IMG/VR virus record: IMGVR_UViG_3300031708_000019
Location: 1-63,512 of that record
Strand: one strand, 5' to 3'
Origin: a virus
Length of the DNA: 63,512 nt
Below the pieces are notes generated by a model. That model ran no database searches. It was not told the origin of the DNA and worked only from the letters and a program-made list of their open reading frames with translations. Of this stretch, positions 51,609 through 61,515 are shown in pieces; the first letter of the stretch is position 1; each line of letters starts with the position of its first letter. The position numbers were made by a program, and so were the translations under genes.

Positions 51609-52556
51609 TTAGGTGGCCAAGATGCCCTTATTGGTGGTTGTCGGGCCGACGGCGCTGATCTGACCGACGTAGACACTTCCCGCCGTCGCAATAGCCGTGG
51701 CACCGACCGAAATACAGCTCGGCGTGATGATCACATCGCCACCGGGCGAGCCGCCGGCATTCGAGACCACCGCATTGAGCAAGGTGCCCCCGAAATTGTG
51801 GAACACGCAGTCGTCCAGAATGAGATATCGGTCCATCCCGTTCGCGGCGATCAAAACGTGCGTATCGCTGGCATCCGTGCAGTACGCCTGGAAATTGCCG
51901 CGACGGACCACGTTGCGCGCCGCACCACTGATGATCTCCATCGTCGAGTTGGCATTCGTAGCCCGGACGATCGTATCGAGGCCGAACGTGCAATCCTCGA
52001 ACAGGTTTTCGCTGGACCCTATCGTGACCGATCGCATCCCGGTAAGCGCCGCCGCCGTGGCATCGCCACCGCCAAGCAATTGCGTATTGTTGTAGCCGTT
52101 CCGTCCACCGGCTTCCGCCCAGCAGACTTGCGATCCGGTCGGGCTCGTAAAGCCGCCGTGGAACGTGCCAAAATTCTTGAAGATGCAGCCCTGCGCAGTC
52201 ACATTCACCAGCGGACTGAACGGCGTCGTCCCCGTCGAGGAAATTCGGGCTCGTCCATTCACTGATGGCGCCGAAAGTCCGATCAGATGCGTCCAGTTCT
52301 TCGACCAGTTCAGCGTCGCTGTCTGATGTATCGACCCCGTGAAAAACACCACGTCGTTGTTGTTGGCGGTGCAAAGACTGTGAGCCTGGGAAAGCGTCGT
52401 GAGCGGGTCTTGCGGGCCACCCGTGTTGCCGTCCGAGCCGTTCGTCTCGTCCACCCAGAACGCATTTCCGGTGAACGGCGGCGTGCCAGAAACGCCAAAC
52501 AGTGGCATTCCGAACTGGCTCGCAATGTTGATCCACGTCTGATTGAAGAGCGCCAT
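51609..52556 (-). CDS. Beta-helix-like protein, second-arm copy
   Basis: Identical to the 315-residue product of 10957-11904. Confidence 0.67.
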   Translation of the reverse strand: MALFNQTWINIASQFGMPLFGVSGTPPFTGNAFWVDETNGSDGNTGGPQDPLTTLSQAHSLCTANNNDVVFFTGSIHQTATLNWSKNWTHLIGLSAPSVNGRARISSTGTTPFSPLVNVTAQGCIFKNFGTFHGGFTSPTGSQVCWAEAGGRNGYNNTQLLGGGDATAAALTGMRSVTIGSSENLFEDCTFGLDTIVRATNANSTMEIISGAARNVVRRGNFQAYCTDASDTHVLIAANGMDRYLILDDCVFHNFGGTLLNAVVSNAGGSPGGDVIITPSCISVGATAIATAGSVYVGQISAVGPTTTNKGILAT

Positions 52557-52601
52557 TTCAGTCTCCTTTGTTCCGGCAGATTATCCGCCACCGATCTTCG
52601 G

Positions 52602-52639
52602 AAAAAACCGCCGTGCCCAACAGGGTGAAGAGCACGGCG
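52602..52639 (-). terminator. Intrinsic terminator after the major capsid gene, second-arm copy
   Basis: Mirror of 10874-10911; on the minus strand the 8-bp stem is followed by six T residues. Confidence 0.83.
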
Positions 52640-52684
52640 AAGTCTACGTGGAGCTTACGCCAAACGATAGTGTCGCTGTTTTCC

Positions 52685-53599
52685 TTAGCTAGTTGGGTAT
52701 TCCAGCCAAGCTGCTCTAGGATCATTATACCCCACAGAATAGCGCTCGTAACCCTTGACCAGGAGGTTGTCCGTCAAATTGTCAACCCACATGTCCATTT
52801 CGAACGACTCACGTTGCATGAGGATCAATCCGCCAACGTTGGTGGTCAAAAACCACGCGAAGGGCGACGAGAGGAAGTCCAGCGTGATGTAACCTTCGGG
52901 CAGGCCGCCGGCCGTAGTGAGGATGGCGTTGACATCGTTCATCGCCGTGCCGGGACGCAGCTCCGTCTTGGTGAGACGGATTGCGACTTGTTCCAGCGGG
53001 GGCGGGACGATAAGCCTGCGGGCGCGCGTCAGAATACGCAAGCCGGCTTCGTTGACGAACTGCGTGCGCACGTTGACCATATCGGCGAGCAGCGAGGATT
53101 CGTTGAGCTGCTTGGCCGTGGACGACGTGTTCGGCCAGCTGCCGAAGTCGTAGGGATGCGCAGTCGATGCGAGCGGCTGTCCGTCGCCGCCGAGACCTGC
53201 GATCGCCGTGCCGCCCGTGTTCAGCAGATTGGCAACCTGGATTTCCTTGTACTGGTTGAAGACGAACGCCAGTCCGAGGTTGTTCGGGTTGAACTGCTGC
53301 TTGTAGAGATTGTCGGCGATGGCCGGGCGGGTGATCGCATAACCCAGACCCAACTCGAATGCCGTGAACGCCCACTTGAAGCGTTCACCAGCGTTGTTGT
53401 CAAACTGCGTTGCGCCACCTTCCTGCTTGAGCATCGGCAGGGTGGTGTAGCGCATCTGAGTCGAGAACTCCGTTGCCATGTTCGACTTGTGGACCTTCAC
53501 GACCTTGTCCCACTGACGCGGGATTTCGTCGTAATAGCCACGAACGTCGAACAGACCGGGGAGCAGTTCCGAGTGGATGGCGGCTAAATTGATGGCCAT
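52685..53599 (-). CDS. Major capsid protein, second-arm copy
   Basis: Identical to the 304-residue product of 9914-10828. Confidence 0.86.
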   Translation of the reverse strand: MAINLAAIHSELLPGLFDVRGYYDEIPRQWDKVVKVHKSNMATEFSTQMRYTTLPMLKQEGGATQFDNNAGERFKWAFTAFELGLGYAITRPAIADNLYKQQFNPNNLGLAFVFNQYKEIQVANLLNTGGTAIAGLGGDGQPLASTAHPYDFGSWPNTSSTAKQLNESSLLADMVNVRTQFVNEAGLRILTRARRLIVPPPLEQVAIRLTKTELRPGTAMNDVNAILTTAGGLPEGYITLDFLSSPFAWFLTTNVGGLILMQRESFEMDMWVDNLTDNLLVKGYERYSVGYNDPRAAWLEYPTS

Positions 53600-53613
53600 G
53601 TGCGTTGCTCCCC

Positions 53614-54258
53614 TTAGATGCCGGTTTGCTGGTAATTGTTCGCCTGCACGATGACGTAGTTGTACGCCGTCGTCAGGTCAGAACCGTTACCAGTGCCGCC
53701 ATATGGAGCGGACGCTATGGGATTGAGAATGCCGCCGCTCCACAAACCGACGATGCGAAACGGCAGCGTCGCCGTGGTGCCTTCGGTGTGTTGATCCGCG
53801 TAGGCCGTCGAATACCCGGTCGTGGTATTGCCGCCGCCCAACGCAACATCGATGTTCTGCCCAACGTCGGAAAGCGCAAACGCCGTCGCCGTGGTGTTCG
53901 AGTTGGCCGTCTGGACGAGAAACTGTGGCACCCCAGAACCCTGGATGCACGGCCTGATCTCGGCGAAGACATCCCCACTGGCACCAGCCCCAGAACCGGG
54001 CCAGTAAATGGATCGGGTCACACCCGAACCTGTCGTGGTGTTGTACGTGCAGCCCCAGAAGTTGCCAATAAGCTGGCTAACCGCCGTGCCAGCCGACCAC
54101 TGGGCGATGTAGCCCGTGCTGAGCATCATAACCGGGTCGCCTCGGAAGATGGCACCCGCGCCAGACGATAACGCCCGCGTGACCAGCGCGAAATTCGCGG
54201 CAGTCCCGTCCGCAATCCCGATCTGATTGAAGCCAAATGGATTGAAGGTGTTGGCCAT
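53614..54258 (-). CDS. Putative capsid accessory protein, second-arm copy
   Basis: Identical to the 214-residue product of 9255-9899. Confidence 0.63.
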   Translation of the reverse strand: MANTFNPFGFNQIGIADGTAANFALVTRALSSGAGAIFRGDPVMMLSTGYIAQWSAGTAVSQLIGNFWGCTYNTTTGSGVTRSIYWPGSGAGASGDVFAEIRPCIQGSGVPQFLVQTANSNTTATAFALSDVGQNIDVALGGGNTTTGYSTAYADQHTEGTTATLPFRIVGLWSGGILNPIASAPYGGTGNGSDLTTAYNYVIVQANNYQQTGI

Positions 54259-54263
54259 AGTAG

Positions 54264-54279
54264 TCCTTCCTTGGAAGGA
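54264..54279 (-). promoter_or_regulatory. Hairpin over the ribosome binding site, second-arm copy
   Basis: Mirror of the hairpin at 9234-9249. Confidence 0.43.
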
Positions 54280-54322
54280 TCTTCCTCATGGCCGGCGCGG
54301 CGAGAGTTAGACCGATGGATCT

Positions 54323-54352
54323 AAGAAGGAAGCAATCGGCGCGACTGCTTCC
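54323..54352 (-). terminator. Possible weak terminator hairpin, second-arm copy
   Basis: Mirror of the hairpin at 9161-9190. Confidence 0.48.
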
Positions 54353-54363
54353 GGGATTTGAAA

Positions 54364-54957
54364 TCAACCCTCTGGGTCGATCTGTACACGCGGACGCGGA
54401 ACATCGCCAGAAGTTTCTAGCGCCGTCCGTACCGCCTGGCCGTTGCCGAGGAAATTCCTAGCCTCATGACCACGGCCGAAATTCACCTTTGCCCCCATTC
54501 CCAGTTGGGCATTCTGGTCTGACACTTGCCCCTTCGCCCTCGCGTAGTCCTCGTTGCGGGCCTCGATGGTCAGCGCCAAGGGCCGTTCCTCGAGCCTCAA
54601 GCCGCCGCGTAGAATTTGCCCCTTGTAGCCTTCCGGCATGAACATTCCCTCGTGACGTTCCGAAGGAACCGGACGCCAGCCGTTCTCCGCCATGAGAATT
54701 TGGCTATCAACGGCCTGCTCGCCCGCGACCGTATAGGTGTTCCACTGATAATCCCAGCCTTCCGGGATGACGTGGGGCGGAATCGCATAAGGGTCGATGT
54801 TGCCGGTGCGCTTGCGCATCAGCACCGCGCCATCACGCCCACAAACCTGCAGACGCCCTGTCGCGGAATCGGGCCGGAGGGTGGACGTGGCTTGCTCGTC
54901 TCGGCGGGGGCGCCCAGGACGGCGGCGGGTCACTGGCTCTTGATTGGGTTCGTTCAT
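54364..54957 (-). CDS. AT-hook-like capsid-region protein, second-arm copy
   Basis: Identical to the 197-residue product of 8556-9149. Confidence 0.63.
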   Translation of the reverse strand: MNEPNQEPVTRRRPGRPRRDEQATSTLRPDSATGRLQVCGRDGAVLMRKRTGNIDPYAIPPHVIPEGWDYQWNTYTVAGEQAVDSQILMAENGWRPVPSERHEGMFMPEGYKGQILRGGLRLEERPLALTIEARNEDYARAKGQVSDQNAQLGMGAKVNFGRGHEARNFLGNGQAVRTALETSGDVPRPRVQIDPEG

Positions 54958-55916
54958 GACGGCAACCTCCTCGTGTAAGCACCCTCACGCTCGAGCAACG
55001 CCTTCCTGCGCGCCATCTCGTTGACGCCGATCGGCTTGCCCTTGTTCGGCCCCGTGTTCCACTGGATCGTGCCGTCAGTCGCGGCGGTAACCTCGCCAGA
55101 TGAAAGCTTGACCTTGGCGGTATTGTTGTTCGGCAGGGAGCTGGACTCTCGGGACACTGGCGCTGCTGGCATCGTTCGTCTCGTTGGCTCCGACGATTTT
55201 GCATTCTGGTTATAGCCCAGATATTCCTCGGCAAACTGAAAATATTCGTCGCTGTCAGCCCGCAACCCCCTCTTGCGCGCTGCGGCATCGGCAGCGCCGG
55301 CCTTGGCGCGCATCTCATCGTCCGTCACGCAATCGGGGTGATCGCGCAGCCAAGCCTGAGATTTTGGCGTCAACCGGGAAATTGCAGCCTCGAACGGATC
55401 GGCCGGCGCGCGACGCTGTTGCGGCTCGACACGCCCTTCGCTCACGACCTGCCGGGATTCGAGATATTGCTTGTCGCGCTCGAAGGCGACCTGATTAGCC
55501 TCAGCCTTGGACAGGCGACGCTGCGCCTTAGCCGCCTCCGCCCAGTTCTGTGCTTCCATTGCCGTCGTGTATTCTCGCTCCGCAGCATCAGCCTCAGACT
55601 TCGCCGACCCGAGCCTGTCAATGGCCGACTGAAGCTCGGTCGAGACGATCTGCGTCTTGACCTGCTCAGCTTCCGCCGAAGCTCGCTGCGCGTTGGCGTT
55701 GGCTTCGGCCGCAGACCGCTCCGCAGCCTCGATAGCCTTCGCTCGGCTTTCGTCGCGCTTTTTCAGGTCGTCATATTGCCGCTTGAGCTCGCTGATGGCC
55801 TTATCGTCGGATGCGACAACCTCAACCTTTGGTTCAGCCTTCGCAGACTCCGCACCATTTGCCGCCGCCGCAACTGCCTCGTTGAAATCGATCTCGATTT
55901 CCTGTTCGTCAGGCAT
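54954..55916 (-). CDS. Probable scaffolding protein, second-arm copy
   Basis: Identical to the 320-residue product of 7597-8559. Confidence 0.63.
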   Translation of the reverse strand: MPDEQEIEIDFNEAVAAAANGAESAKAEPKVEVVASDDKAISELKRQYDDLKKRDESRAKAIEAAERSAAEANANAQRASAEAEQVKTQIVSTELQSAIDRLGSAKSEADAAEREYTTAMEAQNWAEAAKAQRRLSKAEANQVAFERDKQYLESRQVVSEGRVEPQQRRAPADPFEAAISRLTPKSQAWLRDHPDCVTDDEMRAKAGAADAAARKRGLRADSDEYFQFAEEYLGYNQNAKSSEPTRRTMPAAPVSRESSSLPNNNTAKVKLSSGEVTAATDGTIQWNTGPNKGKPIGVNEMARRKALLEREGAYTRRLPS

Positions 55917-55917
55917 G

Positions 55918-56463
55918 TCAGTTCCCCGTGTACGTAATGGTGCCAGGACCGAACGCCGTCGAAAGCGCAATGCCTCCCATAAGCCCTTGCTTGTGCAATA
56001 CGCTCTGCACCGGCCGGTTCGTGATGATGGCCGGATCGGTAATTACGCCCCTGATATTCTCGGGATCAATCAGCCGACACGACACGCCGTCAATGTGGAT
56101 TTCCCAAGCATCGGAAAATCTCGTTACGACCCAATCGTTTAGAGCGATTGGCGCATCCTCCCATGGATGACCAGCGGCGTCGTATTTATTGACCAGCGGA
56201 CCTAGGCCAATCACCAATCCGACATTGCCCTGAAACAGAATTTCCTGCTGCGACTTGTCGGGTTGGAACAGTTCGACCGATCTTCCATTCGGCCCAGCCA
56301 CTTGGCGCGGCGGCTCAATGTAAGTCACGAAGAGAACGTCCGTCCCCATGACCCTGTAGTTCTTCAGGGCCGGGCCAAGCAACTGCCAAGCCATTTCCTT
56401 AAACTCGTCCGGCGTCCGCGCTTTGGCCAGCGTGGCTAGATGGGTGGGCATTACGACAGGCAT
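55918..56463 (-). CDS. Possible GroES-like protein, second-arm copy
   Basis: Identical to the 181-residue product of 7050-7595. Confidence 0.58.
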   Translation of the reverse strand: MPVVMPTHLATLAKARTPDEFKEMAWQLLGPALKNYRVMGTDVLFVTYIEPPRQVAGPNGRSVELFQPDKSQQEILFQGNVGLVIGLGPLVNKYDAAGHPWEDAPIALNDWVVTRFSDAWEIHIDGVSCRLIDPENIRGVITDPAIITNRPVQSVLHKQGLMGGIALSTAFGPGTITYTGN

Positions 56464-56472
56464 TGCATCCCC

Positions 56473-56652
56473 TTATGGGTTTAATTCCCGTTCAACCTCT
56501 TCGCACAACTCAAGCACACCGCGCAGCGCCTGAATAGCACCGATCAATCCCATGTATGCGCGGCGACGCAGCGGCCTTGTCAATTCGTTCTTCCGCACCT
56601 CGATGTTGGCGTTGATCTTCGCTTCCAGCTTGGCGCGAAACTCGGAGTTCAC
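56473..56652 (-). CDS. Small GTG-start helical protein, second-arm copy
   Basis: Mirror of the 59-residue gene at 6861-7040. Confidence 0.53.
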   Translation of the reverse strand: MNSEFRAKLEAKINANIEVRKNELTRPLRRRAYMGLIGAIQALRGVLELCEEVERELNP

Positions 56653-57419
56653 GGGTGCTTACGCTCCAGCTTGATCTTCTCAAGCCGTCCCAATCCGCCA
56701 GCCGAGCCGTGCATGATGTCGGGCTGGCTCATCTTCTCGCCGAAATTGCTCTTGGCAGCGCGGCCGCCCTCCGACGATCCGCCGCTCCGCTTCGCCATGA
56801 CGGCCGTTTTCATCTTGTCGCCGAAATCCGCTCGCCCGCCAGTCGCCCGCGTTACCGGGTACGGCTTGTGCAGATTATCGCTGTGATCCTTGCCAGGGAT
56901 ATGCTGGACCTTCGTCCCATTGCGCATTCCCTCTTTCCATGCCGGGCCATCCTTGATCCGGCCGCCTGACTTGCGCATCGGCATTCCGGGAGGCATCCCA
57001 GGAGGCATACCGGGAGGGCCACCAGGAGGCATCATGCCCGGCGGCATTCCGCCAGGCGCGGCACCAGGCGCTCCGGGAGGCATTCCACCACCCGGCGGCA
57101 TCGGTGGACGCATCGGGGCGCCGCCACCAGGAACCGGCACAGGGACTGGAACACGCTGCGGCGGCTGGCTCTGCGGCATGACGTTGACGGCGATATGCGT
57201 CTTTCCGCCGCCCTTTGCCCGGCCACCTCGCGCAAACTTGTCGCCCCGGCCTTTCGGCTTGTGGCCGTGCATCTCGGCATCGTGCTTGCGCATCATCCGC
57301 TTGACGAGCTTCTTGTCCTGCGCCTCGTCGGCATGAGCCGCGCCGCCGCGCGCGTAGCCCTTCAGCATCCGACCGACGCGCTTGGTGTGAAGGCTTTTGT
57401 GTTCCTCGTGGGAATGCAT
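56649..57419 (-). CDS. Pro/Gly/Met-rich basic protein, second-arm copy
   Basis: Identical to the 256-residue product of 6094-6864. Confidence 0.7.
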   Translation of the reverse strand: MHSHEEHKSLHTKRVGRMLKGYARGGAAHADEAQDKKLVKRMMRKHDAEMHGHKPKGRGDKFARGGRAKGGGKTHIAVNVMPQSQPPQRVPVPVPVPGGGAPMRPPMPPGGGMPPGAPGAAPGGMPPGMMPPGGPPGMPPGMPPGMPMRKSGGRIKDGPAWKEGMRNGTKVQHIPGKDHSDNLHKPYPVTRATGGRADFGDKMKTAVMAKRSGGSSEGGRAAKSNFGEKMSQPDIMHGSAGGLGRLEKIKLERKHP

Positions 57420-57431
57420 CGGAGGCTCCTG

Positions 57432-57689
57432 TTATGGTTTCAATTCGTCAAGTGATTTTCCGGCCGGTTCACCGCAGCGACGGCGAGCGATAATCCACTC
57501 GGCTTCTTCCCGCAGACGTTCACGTTTTGCCTTGATGCGCTCCACTTCGGCTGGGTTTCTGCGCTGTAGAATATAGCCGGATGACCCATTGCACATTCCA
57601 TTGCATCTCTTCGCAATGCCGTTGCAGGCGGTACATGGCCGATGGGTAAAAACAGTCTCCCATTCGTCCATCGCTTGTGCGTAAGCCAT
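57432..57689 (-). CDS. Cys-rich small protein, second-arm copy
   Basis: Identical to the 85-residue product of 5824-6081. Confidence 0.62.
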   Translation of the reverse strand: MAYAQAMDEWETVFTHRPCTACNGIAKRCNGMCNGSSGYILQRRNPAEVERIKAKRERLREEAEWIIARRRCGEPAGKSLDELKP

Positions 57690-57702
57690 TACAATATTCC
57701 TC

Positions 57703-57867
57703 CTATCTGATCGCTTCGGCGAGCGTCTCGGCGAGACGGGCGAGGGCTTCGTCAACCACTTCGTTCTTGGCGGACATATGGATGTTGCGGGCGATGTACG
57801 CAGCGACATACTCGCCTATGGCTACCGCAATAGCTCTGGCTTTCTCTTCGCGGGCAGGATGAGGCAT
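57703..57867 (-). CDS. Small Ala-rich helical protein, second-arm copy
   Basis: Mirror of the 54-residue gene at 5646-5810. Confidence 0.48.
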   Translation of the reverse strand: MPHPAREEKARAIAVAIGEYVAAYIARNIHMSAKNEVVDEALARLAETLAEAIR

Positions 57868-57882
57868 TTTATGCGGTTTCTT

Positions 57883-58086
57883 TCATTGCGGTTTTGACGC
57901 CTTCGGGTCTGGAACGGGCTGCCCGAGCGCCCGCTTTGCCTGTCTGACAAAGTGGCACGTTGGACAATCTGCCCCTGATCCGTGACCGCCGCTTTCGGCC
58001 AAATCGATTCCGCTTTGAAGGGCCAACCGCATGGTCTCAATGAGAGCGTCCCTATTGGACAGCGCCTGTTTAGTTATGGGGCTCAT
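57883..58086 (-). CDS. Small CPTCH protein, second-arm copy
   Basis: Identical to the 67-residue product of 5427-5630. Confidence 0.58.
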   Translation of the reverse strand: MSPITKQALSNRDALIETMRLALQSGIDLAESGGHGSGADCPTCHFVRQAKRALGQPVPDPKASKPQ

Positions 58087-58266
58087 TCAATTCACCTTCA
58101 CGTCCACAATCTTCCACCGCTTGCACTCGGTCGCGACCGATCTGCCATCCGGCAACAATACCACAACCGAAATAGCAAACTCAGGGTCTTTCGTCTCGTC
58201 GCCAAGCATGTCCAGCATCGTCGTCACCGGCCCGACAAGCTGATTGTGCATGACGAGCGCAATCAT
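58087..58266 (-). CDS. Small unknown protein (59 aa), second-arm copy
   Basis: Mirror of the gene at 5247-5426. Confidence 0.57.
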   Translation of the reverse strand: MIALVMHNQLVGPVTTMLDMLGDETKDPEFAISVVVLLPDGRSVATECKRWKIVDVKVN

Positions 58267-60506
58267 TGCGGCACAATGCCTCCGTTATTCTGGGAGCCCT
58301 GCGCGGCCCGGTCGTGCGCTTTGTTCACGATGTCCGCCGCGAGGGTAAGCCGATGCTTCTCCAAATCCGCCTGCCGGTCCATGTGGCTCGTCACAAGATC
58401 AGCCTGTGTCTGCTGCTGCGCTAATTGCGTGTCGTGAGCATGAATAACCGCTTCCCGCTGCAATTCCAAGCCCGCGATCTCCTTCTGCGTCTGTAGCTTC
58501 AACGCCTGGATCTGAGCGTTGATCTGCGCGGCCTTAGCTTTGGTCTGGCTGTCCGCCATCTTGGCCTGCGCCGTCGTTTGCTGCGCCTGCGCCGTAATCG
58601 CCAAAGGATCGGGCTGTGCCTGCTGCGGCGGGGCCGGAGGATTCCACAGCAGTTGCGGGTCAAACCCAAGCTGACGCACCGCGATCTTGTCAACCTCATC
58701 CTTGTTGATGTTCGGATTCCCAGCCGCAATCTGCATCAGCATTTGCATCTTCAGGTCGCGGTGGACGTGGCTCGGGATATTCGGATCGGACGCCGGCACA
58801 AGCTCGCAGATGCTCAGTGCCCGGACAAACGTCTCTCGCCGCTGCTGCTCGGCCGCGTCGTCGTTGCCGCTGATGCCCATCAGCTCCGACATCGCACTCT
58901 TCTTGCAGCCCCGCCACAACGCGGATGGATCATCACGGAACAGATCGGCCAGAAGCCGCAATTCCTCAGCCTGCGCCGCGTGTAAACCCTTGTGAACCTC
59001 GCTCTCGATCTTCGTCGCTTGCTCGATCAGCGCCAAAGTCGTCCCGACAGGAGCATCCTGTTTGCCCTCGCCAACCTGTATTTCCGCAGCACCGCCAAGG
59101 CGTTGAACGGTTGATTCAATCTGCTGGATGAATTGAACGCACACCGCATCAAGCGGCTTATACGGCAGCGGTGCAAACACGTCCGACGCGCGGCGGTTGC
59201 CAAAGTCCAGCGGAATGAGCGACCCTGCCGGCGCCCGCAGTTCATTAGTGTTCTGCCGCGTCGCGCCCTTGTCCACAATCCCGGAAGGGAAATTGGCAAA
59301 CTGGCAATTATCCAGGTAAAGCCGCCACGCTGCCGTCAACGCCATGTTCGCGTTGCCGAGGATGTGCAGCAGCCCAATGCCGTAAATCCCCATCGCCTCG
59401 ATGTACGGGTATTTCACGAATATCCGCTTGGCGAGGCATATCTCGTCGTCCTCGTCCCAGTTGCGCCGTATCTCCAGGATGACACGGCTGTCCTTCTCCA
59501 TCGTCACCCGAAACGGCAGCGGGATCGCTTTGTCCTTGAACTGCGGCGGCGCAAACTCGTCCAGATCGAGCTCGCAGTAGCACTCGTAAATCTTATAGGG
59601 CTGATCCTCCGGCCGCTGGGCGCGAACCGCTATGCCCTCGACCCTCGCTTGCTTCTCGTCCAATTCGGACGGCTGGCCGGTCGGCGGCGACATCGCTACG
59701 TCCCGATAGGCACCAATGACCTGCATCCGTTTAAGCACGGACTGGCGCATCGAAATGACGTGCGTGACCCGCTGGGCATTGCCCAAATCGGTCGCAGCCG
59801 CCGAAACGATGATGTCCTTCGCATCGACGCTTTCCGACACTGGCCGCTGCCGTATCGGGCAGAAATAAATTTTCTTGAACCCACACCCGCCAAACGACGA
59901 CCAGAACAGCGTTCGCCGCGTGTCGGGATAGTATTCCCGCGCCCGCGTCGTCAGGTAGTCGTTGATGTCGGTTTCCAGCGCCTCGGATAGCTTCATCAGA
60001 TCAGGCGAGGCATCCCCCATGATCTCGACCTTGGCCGGTCCAGAAGCGGGCAGGAGTTCGGCGCACGCCGTCGCCTGGCTGCGCAATACCGCCTCGAGCA
60101 GTACCGGATGGCGCACCGTCGCCATGCCCTCGATCGGCGCCGTCGATGTCGTCACGTCGCCGCCAGGCTGCTCGATCCTCAAGCCCAGAAGATCGATCGC
60201 GAGCTCCCGCGTTGATACCCAGTCAGCCCGCGATTCGTCGTCCCCTGATATTCCAGTCAGCAAATCCTCGGCAATCCTCGCCAGCTCCATGTCGTCCATG
60301 TGCATGGCGAGGTTGTCGTCAAACTCCGTATCCTTGGCTTCCGGCTGCGGGTTCAGATCGACTTCTATGGAGCCGTCCGGGAATGGCAGCGAAATACCCG
60401 AGCCCGTCATCTGCGGCGCGATGCCGTCGCCGTCCATCTGTACTTCGATGGTTTGCTCTGCGGGGAGATCGGCAGATGTGGGCGGCTGCTGCCAAAGGTT
60501 ATCCAT
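58263..60506 (-). CDS. Portal protein, second-arm copy
   Basis: Identical to the 747-residue product of 3007-5250. Confidence 0.8.
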   Translation of the reverse strand: MDNLWQQPPTSADLPAEQTIEVQMDGDGIAPQMTGSGISLPFPDGSIEVDLNPQPEAKDTEFDDNLAMHMDDMELARIAEDLLTGISGDDESRADWVSTRELAIDLLGLRIEQPGGDVTTSTAPIEGMATVRHPVLLEAVLRSQATACAELLPASGPAKVEIMGDASPDLMKLSEALETDINDYLTTRAREYYPDTRRTLFWSSFGGCGFKKIYFCPIRQRPVSESVDAKDIIVSAAATDLGNAQRVTHVISMRQSVLKRMQVIGAYRDVAMSPPTGQPSELDEKQARVEGIAVRAQRPEDQPYKIYECYCELDLDEFAPPQFKDKAIPLPFRVTMEKDSRVILEIRRNWDEDDEICLAKRIFVKYPYIEAMGIYGIGLLHILGNANMALTAAWRLYLDNCQFANFPSGIVDKGATRQNTNELRAPAGSLIPLDFGNRRASDVFAPLPYKPLDAVCVQFIQQIESTVQRLGGAAEIQVGEGKQDAPVGTTLALIEQATKIESEVHKGLHAAQAEELRLLADLFRDDPSALWRGCKKSAMSELMGISGNDDAAEQQRRETFVRALSICELVPASDPNIPSHVHRDLKMQMLMQIAAGNPNINKDEVDKIAVRQLGFDPQLLWNPPAPPQQAQPDPLAITAQAQQTTAQAKMADSQTKAKAAQINAQIQALKLQTQKEIAGLELQREAVIHAHDTQLAQQQTQADLVTSHMDRQADLEKHRLTLAADIVNKAHDRAAQGSQNNGGIVPQ

Positions 60507-60939
60507 TGGTTAGTCCGCGTTCGATCTCGGCAATCGTTTCATTGCCTGCCCTCAGTTCGTGAAGGCGTTCCATGTAGCGCACTGACAGCGGATACACACC
60601 GCCCATCAGGTTCTCAATGGCGATGGCATTTTTGCCGCCTATCGTACAAACCGGAGCGGCCATCCCCGGCGTTGCACAGATTGGGTCATAATCTTTGAAA
60701 AACGGCTGCTCCTTGCGCATCAGTTCCGCAGCCAGCGCAAACTCCCGCTTGCGGTCTTCCGGCATGTCCGGCCACGTCGGGATGATGCGCCGCACCATAT
60801 CGGCCCACGCAACAGCGAGAATCTTGGCCGCAAACTGGGCTTGCGTTTCCGCAAGCGTGTGACGCGATTCGACCTCATCAGCCGCCGCAAAGGCTGCGTC
60901 AGCAATCCGCTTGGCTATGTCGTAAAGCGAATTATCCAT
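60499..60939 (-). CDS. Unknown protein upstream of portal, second-arm copy
   Basis: Identical to the 146-residue product of 2574-3014. Confidence 0.67.
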   Translation of the reverse strand: MDNSLYDIAKRIADAAFAAADEVESRHTLAETQAQFAAKILAVAWADMVRRIIPTWPDMPEDRKREFALAAELMRKEQPFFKDYDPICATPGMAAPVCTIGGKNAIAIENLMGGVYPLSVRYMERLHELRAGNETIAEIERGLTNG

Positions 60940-60941
60940 TG

Positions 60942-61274
60942 CTATTGAGCGGCGAGGTCCGAACGAAGCTTATAGCCTTCAAGAGCCCAGATTTGTCTGC
61001 GGGCATCGTCGCGCGCAATCCTGTGGCCGAGTTCGGCGTCATAGTTTTCGGGGCTGGCACAGGCGCTTTTGCCCACGATCGTGAAACCGTTTTTGAGAGT
61101 GAGCACGCAGATCGTTAAGCATTCAAGCGACGAATGCGACGGACCCGAAAAGAGGACCGACGCGCGACCGCTCACCTCAGCGACAATGAGAGAATCAATA
61201 TGTTCCGGCGTAATACGCGGGGCTTTCAACCCCTTCCGTCTGATTTCGTTTTCAATTTCCGCTTCGCCTGTCAT
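60942..61274 (-). CDS. N4 gp49 / Sf6 gene 66 family protein, second-arm copy
   Basis: Identical to the 110-residue product of 2239-2571. Confidence 0.78.
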   Translation of the reverse strand: MTGEAEIENEIRRKGLKAPRITPEHIDSLIVAEVSGRASVLFSGPSHSSLECLTICVLTLKNGFTIVGKSACASPENYDAELGHRIARDDARRQIWALEGYKLRSDLAAQ

Positions 61275-61294
61275 TGCCCACTTCCTCCTTGGAT

Positions 61295-61387
<93 letters not shown>

Positions 61388-61406
61388 CTATGTTTTTGCG
61401 GGCTTC

Positions 61407-61507
61407 GACGATCTTGTACGGACAAATGAGAACGAACTCGGAAACCGCAGATCGTCTTTCTGTTAGCCGACCAGCCCGCTAGCCAACCGGGAGGCGTCCC
61501 GAGTTCG
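61407..61507 (-). other. Interleaved inverted repeats, second-arm copy
   Basis: Mirror of the structured leader at 2006-2106. Confidence 0.38.
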
Positions 61508-61515
61508 GGTAAACC